NCBI RefSeq assembly: GCF_000177075.1
Contig: NZ_ADEG01000110.1
Span: 1 to 55,705, forward strand
Source of the DNA: Hoylesella buccalis ATCC 35310
GTDB lineage: Bacteria; Bacteroidota; Bacteroidia; Bacteroidales; Bacteroidaceae
Direction: 5' to 3'
Length of the DNA stretch: 55,705 nucleotides
The notes under the pieces are model-generated. The model did no database searches, was not told where the DNA came from, and saw only the letters and a program-made list of their open reading frames with translations. Below are positions 51,741 to 55,705 of the stretch, in pieces (the first letter of the stretch is position 1; each line of letters begins with the position of its first letter). A program made the position numbers and the translations under genes.

Positions 51741-53441
51741 ATGAAACGACTTTTCATTCTAACTATTTCGGCGATGTTTGCACTGAGTTTCCTGCACGCG
51801 CAGACCACCCATTTCCTTAGCGATAACCACGTGATGCAGCGCGTATCTACCACCTCAAAATACTTGTTACTACCAATAGAGGAAAGCCGCGAGAACGACC
51901 ATGTGCGGATTCTTCAGAACCAAAAGGTGGTGAAGGAATTTAATTGCAAGTTGGCCATGAACAAGATTGACTACTTTGTGCCTCTTCACCTCGATGAGTT
52001 TGCCGGGAAAGAAATCTTGCTCGACATCACCATTTCACGCGGTAATGCTAACGAACAGGCCAGACATACAGCCACCAAGGAATTTATCTGTTGGAAGGCA
52101 ATGAAGTATGCTGATACGTTTGATATGCAGAATCGTGAGAAATTCCGTCCTGTCTATCACCACACGCCTCTTTACGGCTGGATGAACGACCCAAACGGGA
52201 TGTTTTATAAGGACGGTGTTTGGCATCTCTACTTTCAGCACAACCCCTACGGATCGCAGTGGGAGAACATGACGTGGGGCCATTCGACTTCACGCGACTT
52301 GATGAACTGGACCTTCGAGAACGATGCTGTGATGCCAGATGCTCTGGGAACGGTGTTCAGTGGGTCGGCTGTTGTAGACAAGAACAATACGGCTGGATTT
52401 GGCAGTGGTGCCGTTGTGGTCATGTATACTTCTGCAGGACAAAGCCAGACACAGAGCTTGGCCTACAGCACCGACAACGGACAGACGTTTAGGAAATATA
52501 CGGGCAATCCGGTAATTGTGTCCAACACGCCCGACTTCCGCGATCCAAAGATTTTCTGGAATGAGGAAATTGGCAAATGGAACATGATTTTGGCCGAAGG
52601 GCAGCACATGAAGATTTATTCTTCGTTAAACCTGAAGGACTGGACGCATGAAAGCGATTTCGGCGAGGGTTACGGCAACCACAATGGGGTTTGGGAATGC
52701 CCCGACCTGCTGAGAATAGGCAACCGATGGCTGCTCATCTGCAACATCAACCCCGGCGGACCTTTCGGTGGCTCGGCCACTCAGTATTTTGTCGGTACTT
52801 TCGACGGTCGCAAGTTCATGTGTGAGGATGCTCCGGAGGTGACCAAATGGATGGATTGGGGCAAGGACCACTATGCCACCGTCACTTTCAGCAATGCTCC
52901 CGACGAACGTCATGTAGCCATACCTTGGATGAGCAACTGGCAGTATGCCAACGATGTGCCCACCAAGCAGTATCGTTCAGCCAACGGTTTGCCGCGCGAT
53001 CTCGGTCTGTTCAGCTATCAGGGAAAGACCTATTGCAGCGTCAAGCCGAGTCCGGAAGTCATGAATGCCTTTGCTTCGAAGCCTGTTAAGCGGCTCAGCG
53101 ATGCCTGTCGCGTCGATGTCCGGCTGCGTGCCAACACTGTTATCACGCTGTCCAATGGTCAGGGAGAAACGGTCACCATGACTTATAATGCCAAGAACGA
53201 AACTTTTGAGATGGATCGTACCAAGAGCGGCGACACAAGTTTTTCGAGCAATTTTGCGACGGTGACCAAAGCCCCAACCTACGGAAAAATAAACACACTT
53301 CAAATCTTCATCGACAAAAGCAGCATCGAGGTGTTCGATGCCGATGGGAAAATGGCCATGTCTAACATAGTCTTCCCATCCTCACCCTATACGCAGCTTA
53401 CGGTCAAGGGTGGCAAGGCACGTATTTACAAATTGAAATAA
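51741..53441 (+). CDS. GH32 fructan hydrolase (levanase/inulinase type)
   Basis: 566 residues. Signal peptide (FILTISAMFALSFLHAQ), an N-terminal beta domain to about 125, and the five-blade propeller with the three acidic motifs: GWMNDPNGMFYKDGVWHLYFQ (nucleophile Asp), DFRDPKIFWN (transition-state Asp) and VWECPDLLRIG (acid/base Glu). The C-terminal beta-sandwich (about 420-566) ends GGKARIYKLK. It should release fructose from fructans or sucrose-type ends in the periplasm. The MFS transporter follows after 50 bases and the kinase after that. Exo- or endo-mode cannot be read from the motifs. Confidence 0.93.
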   Translation: MKRLFILTISAMFALSFLHAQTTHFLSDNHVMQRVSTTSKYLLLPIEESRENDHVRILQNQKVVKEFNCKLAMNKIDYFVPLHLDEFAGKEILLDITISRGNANEQARHTATKEFICWKAMKYADTFDMQNREKFRPVYHHTPLYGWMNDPNGMFYKDGVWHLYFQHNPYGSQWENMTWGHSTSRDLMNWTFENDAVMPDALGTVFSGSAVVDKNNTAGFGSGAVVVMYTSAGQSQTQSLAYSTDNGQTFRKYTGNPVIVSNTPDFRDPKIFWNEEIGKWNMILAEGQHMKIYSSLNLKDWTHESDFGEGYGNHNGVWECPDLLRIGNRWLLICNINPGGPFGGSATQYFVGTFDGRKFMCEDAPEVTKWMDWGKDHYATVTFSNAPDERHVAIPWMSNWQYANDVPTKQYRSANGLPRDLGLFSYQGKTYCSVKPSPEVMNAFASKPVKRLSDACRVDVRLRANTVITLSNGQGETVTMTYNAKNETFEMDRTKSGDTSFSSNFATVTKAPTYGKINTLQIFIDKSSIEVFDADGKMAMSNIVFPSSPYTQLTVKGGKARIYKLK

Positions 53442-53491
53442 TAAGGCTGCGCAGCAAATGCTAAATCAATCTTAAACTTTAAAACAACGTC

Positions 53492-54667
53492 ATGAGCAAA
53501 ACAAATAAACTCGCTTTGATACCGGTCATGCTCTGTTTTTTCGCCATGGGCTTCGTCGACTTAGTAGGCATTGCGTCCAACTATGTGAAAGAAGACCTTG
53601 CGTTGAGCGACTCGGTTGCCAACATCCTGCCTTCGCTGGTATTCTTCTGGTTTCTCATTTTCTCTGTTCCCACAGGGGTTTTGATGAACAAAATCGGACG
53701 CAAAAAAACCGTCTTGCTGTCGCTTGTGGTCACCAGCATCTCGCTGTTGTTACCCATTTTCAGTGAAAACTTCTACGTCATGCTCGTCTCCTTCTCCCTT
53801 TTGGGCATTGGAAACGCATTGATGCAGACTTCGCTCAATCCGTTAGTGTCTACCGTCATCAAGGGAAACCTTGCTGCGACGCTCACCTTCGGCCAATTTG
53901 TGAAGGCCATCGCGTCGCTCATGGCACCCTATATCGCCATGTGGGGAGCATTGGCCACCATTCCGGCCTTCGGCTTGGGTTGGCGTGTACTTTTCCCCAT
54001 CTATATGATTGTTGGTGTGATAGCCTCGTTGCTGTTGGCCTCGACGCCCATTGAGGAGGAAACCGACACGCTCGATGCCGATGAGAACGACACCGTGACA
54101 AGCCATTTTTCGAAAGCCTTCGGACTGCTCGGCACACCAACCGTGCTGTTGAGTTTTGTCGCCATCATTTGTCATGTGGGTATTGATGTGGGCACCAACA
54201 CCACGGCTCCGAAGATTTTGATGGAGCGGTTGGGCATGACCCTGAATGAGGCCGCCTTTACCACGAGTCTGTATTTTATTTTCCGCACCATCGGCTGCCT
54301 CACAGGAAGCTATTTTTTGCGGGTTATGAAGAGCCGCACATTCTTTGTCATCAGCGTCGCGATGATGACATTGGCCATGCTCGGACTGCTTGTTGGAACA
54401 TCCAAGCCAATACTCTATACGGCTATCGCCTTAGTGGGATATGGTAACTCCAACATTTTCTCCATCGTGTTCTCGCAGGCACTTCTTTCGGTGCCCGAGA
54501 AGAAAAATGCCGTGAGTGGTCTGATGATCATGGGTCTTTTCGGTGGTACAGTGTTCCCGTTACTCATGGGATTTGCCAGCGATGCCATCGGTCAGATTGG
54601 CGCAGTAGGCGTTATGGCTATCGGCGTGGCTTATCTGTTTACCTATATAACTCAAGTGAAACACTAA
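53492..54667 (+). CDS. MFS sugar transporter (FucP/fructose-type)
   Basis: 391 residues with about 12 transmembrane segments, beginning LALIPVMLCFFAMGFVDLVGIASNYVKEDLALSD. It has the FucP-like loop (GVLMNKIGRKKTVLLSLV) and LLGIGNALMQTSLNPLVSTVIKG, typical of the fucose/fructose permease branch of Bacteroidota. The second half includes LSFVAIICHVGIDVGTNTTAPK. It lies between the fructan hydrolase and fructokinase, so free fructose is the likely substrate. A long acidic cytoplasmic loop (EEETDTLDADENDT) joins the halves. Confidence 0.9.
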   Translation: MSKTNKLALIPVMLCFFAMGFVDLVGIASNYVKEDLALSDSVANILPSLVFFWFLIFSVPTGVLMNKIGRKKTVLLSLVVTSISLLLPIFSENFYVMLVSFSLLGIGNALMQTSLNPLVSTVIKGNLAATLTFGQFVKAIASLMAPYIAMWGALATIPAFGLGWRVLFPIYMIVGVIASLLLASTPIEEETDTLDADENDTVTSHFSKAFGLLGTPTVLLSFVAIICHVGIDVGTNTTAPKILMERLGMTLNEAAFTTSLYFIFRTIGCLTGSYFLRVMKSRTFFVISVAMMTLAMLGLLVGTSKPILYTAIALVGYGNSNIFSIVFSQALLSVPEKKNAVSGLMIMGLFGGTVFPLLMGFASDAIGQIGAVGVMAIGVAYLFTYITQVKH

Positions 54668-54677
54668 AAACAATGCT

Positions 54678-55562
54678 ATGGAACGTTATATTGTAGGTCT
54701 CGGAGAGGCTTTATGGGATGTGCTTCCGGAAGGAGCCAAGCTCGGCGGTGCCCCCGCCAATTTTGCCTATCATGCCAGTCAGTTTGGCCATTCGGCTGTG
54801 GCTGTGAGCGCTTTGGGCAATGACGACTTAGGCGACCAAACCGCAAAAGAACTGGATGAAAAGGGGTTGAAACACATCATGCCCCGTGTGGACTACCCTA
54901 CGGGAACGGTAGGAGTTGAACTCGATGCTGACGGTGTGCCCACTTACGACATCCGGACCGGCGTGGCATGGGATTACATTCCTTTCACGCCTGAGGTGGA
55001 AGCGGCTGCCCACAACTGCAGTGCCGTTTGTTTCGGCTCATTGGCCCAGCGCAGTGAACAGTCAAGAGCGACCATTGGGAAGTTTCTCGATGCCACTCCG
55101 GAAGACTGTCTGAAGATTTTCGACATCAACCTGCGTGGCAACTTCTACACCAAAGAGGTTATCCAAGCGTCGCTCAAACGATGCAATATTTTGAAAATTA
55201 ACGACGAAGAACTTGTTGCCATCGGCCGTCTTTTTGGTTATCCAGGTCTTGATATTGAGAACAAATGCTGGTTGATTCTCGGCAAATACAACCTCGACAT
55301 GCTCGTACTGACTTGCGGAACGAATGGCAGCTACGTGTTTGCAAAGGGGTTGAAGAGCTTTCAGGAGACGCCCAAGGTGGAGGTTGCCGACACCGTTGGA
55401 GCCGGCGACTCGTTTACAGGCGCTTTCACGGCCGCCATCCTGTCGGGAAAACCCATCAGAGAAGCACACGAACTGGCAGTGAAAGTGAGTGCTTACGTGT
55501 GCACACAAAAGGGTGCCATGCCCCGACTTCCGGAGAAATTCACGGCACAGATCAAGGGTTAG
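54678..55562 (+). CDS. scrK: Fructokinase (PfkB/ribokinase family)
   Basis: 294 residues. N-terminal GEALWDVLPEGAKLGGAPANFAYHASQFG carries the first PfkB motif and substrate-binding Asp/Asn. Middle strands lead to KIFDINLRGNFYT and LKINDEEL, and the second motif EVADTVGAGDSFTGAFTAAIL (about 243-263) supplies the catalytic Asp in GAGDSF. It phosphorylates fructose released by GH32 and imported by the MFS protein. It starts 10 bases after the transporter stop and ends the operon, with a hairpin 19 bases beyond its stop. Confidence 0.93.
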   Translation: MERYIVGLGEALWDVLPEGAKLGGAPANFAYHASQFGHSAVAVSALGNDDLGDQTAKELDEKGLKHIMPRVDYPTGTVGVELDADGVPTYDIRTGVAWDYIPFTPEVEAAAHNCSAVCFGSLAQRSEQSRATIGKFLDATPEDCLKIFDINLRGNFYTKEVIQASLKRCNILKINDEELVAIGRLFGYPGLDIENKCWLILGKYNLDMLVLTCGTNGSYVFAKGLKSFQETPKVEVADTVGAGDSFTGAFTAAILSGKPIREAHELAVKVSAYVCTQKGAMPRLPEKFTAQIKG

Positions 55563-55580
55563 ACAAGACCCAAATCGAAT

Positions 55581-55615
55581 AGGAGGTAAACACTAATCAT
55601 AGGTGTTTATTTCCT
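55581..55615 (+). terminator. Terminator-like hairpin after fructokinase
   Basis: 13-bp stem AGGAGGTAAACAC / GTGTTTATTTCCT including two G-U pairs, 9-base loop, weak T tract after it (ACTTTCG). Confidence 0.6.
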
Positions 55616-55680
55616 ACTTTCGTATTCACCGACCTCTCACCCACCGTACAAGGTAAGCAAGAAGAACATGCAAAAGCGGC

Positions 55681-55696
55681 TAATATTGGATGCTTA
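55681..55696 (-). repeat. Solo IS66-type inverted repeat end
   Basis: TAATATTGGATGCTTA is the reverse complement of the end at 19638-19653 (16 identical bases). The orientation implies element body to the left, but only about 120 bases separate it from fructokinase, so it is a solo end or the relic of a deletion. Confidence 0.5.
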
Positions 55697-55705
55697 GTAT
55701 CATTA

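Noticed and set aside
55653..55696. Miniature IS66-like element of 44 bp
   Set aside because: Only the right end matches; the left GTAAGC is six bases and likely chance.

Overview
The window reads as a chromosomal segment of a member of Bacteroidota, most likely Prevotellaceae (Prevotella or a close relative). The reasons are SusC/SusD pairs, ExbB-ExbD-ExbD-TonB gene order, fused RibBA, GH97 and GH32 enzymes, lipoproteins with acidic residues after the lipobox Cys, and many promoters of the Bacteroidota -7 form TAnnTTTG. I cannot name a species. All assignments come from reading the sequence and from knowledge of the families; no searches were run.

Layout. 1-1050: AT-rich remnant region with a partial lipoprotein, a DUF2019-like gene, a degenerate repeat and a short gene stub. 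1056-5568 (minus strand): housekeeping block hpt, adk, obg, pgeF and a two-domain M23 peptidase. 6140-19566 (plus strand): a complete-looking sialic acid utilisation locus, with a FadR-type regulator, mutarotase NanM, lyase NanA, sialidase, MFS transporter, SusC/SusD pair, second sialidase and a PKD/LamG surface lipoprotein. It has one good promoter and one palindromic operator in front and a strong terminator behind. 19570-20352: decayed IS66 element. 20578-20748: small 2x[4Fe-4S] ferredoxin. 20987-26437 (minus): ExbB-ExbD-ExbD-TonB energy module with a PstS-like lipoprotein and a TPR protein. 26653-31107 (minus): aminotransferase, RibBA and an LptF/G permease. 31300-31410: apparent fossil of a group II intron 3' end. 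31648-36665 (minus): SusD/SusC pair without enzymes. 36666-37555: non-coding, with inverted copies of a short interspersed repeat.

37556-43440 is an accessory stretch: START-like gene, tRNA with CAT anticodon, IS fragments, a HipB/HipA toxin-antitoxin pair, and a decayed IS982-type element that appears to split a very short reading frame just upstream of an AT-rich ABC transporter pair. 43563-47766 holds nrdB-nrdA bracketed by about 144-bp direct repeats. One repeat copy is the 3' end of the GH97 gene; the other is fused to a broken flavoprotein fragment. 47664-55562 is carbohydrate-related: GH97 enzyme, a GH16 fossil, a secreted glycan-binding-like protein, then a fructan/fructose cassette (GH32, MFS transporter, fructokinase).

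How the parts work together. Surface sialidases release sialic acid, which NanO/NanU-like SusCD import using energy from TonB-ExbBD. NanM and NanA process it, and NanT carries it across the inner membrane. The GH32-MFS-fructokinase cassette does the equivalent for fructans. No confident novel defence or mobile system is visible. The most unusual items are the direct-repeat bracket around nrdAB with its chimeric remnant, and the IS-split micro-ORF next to the ABC transporter.
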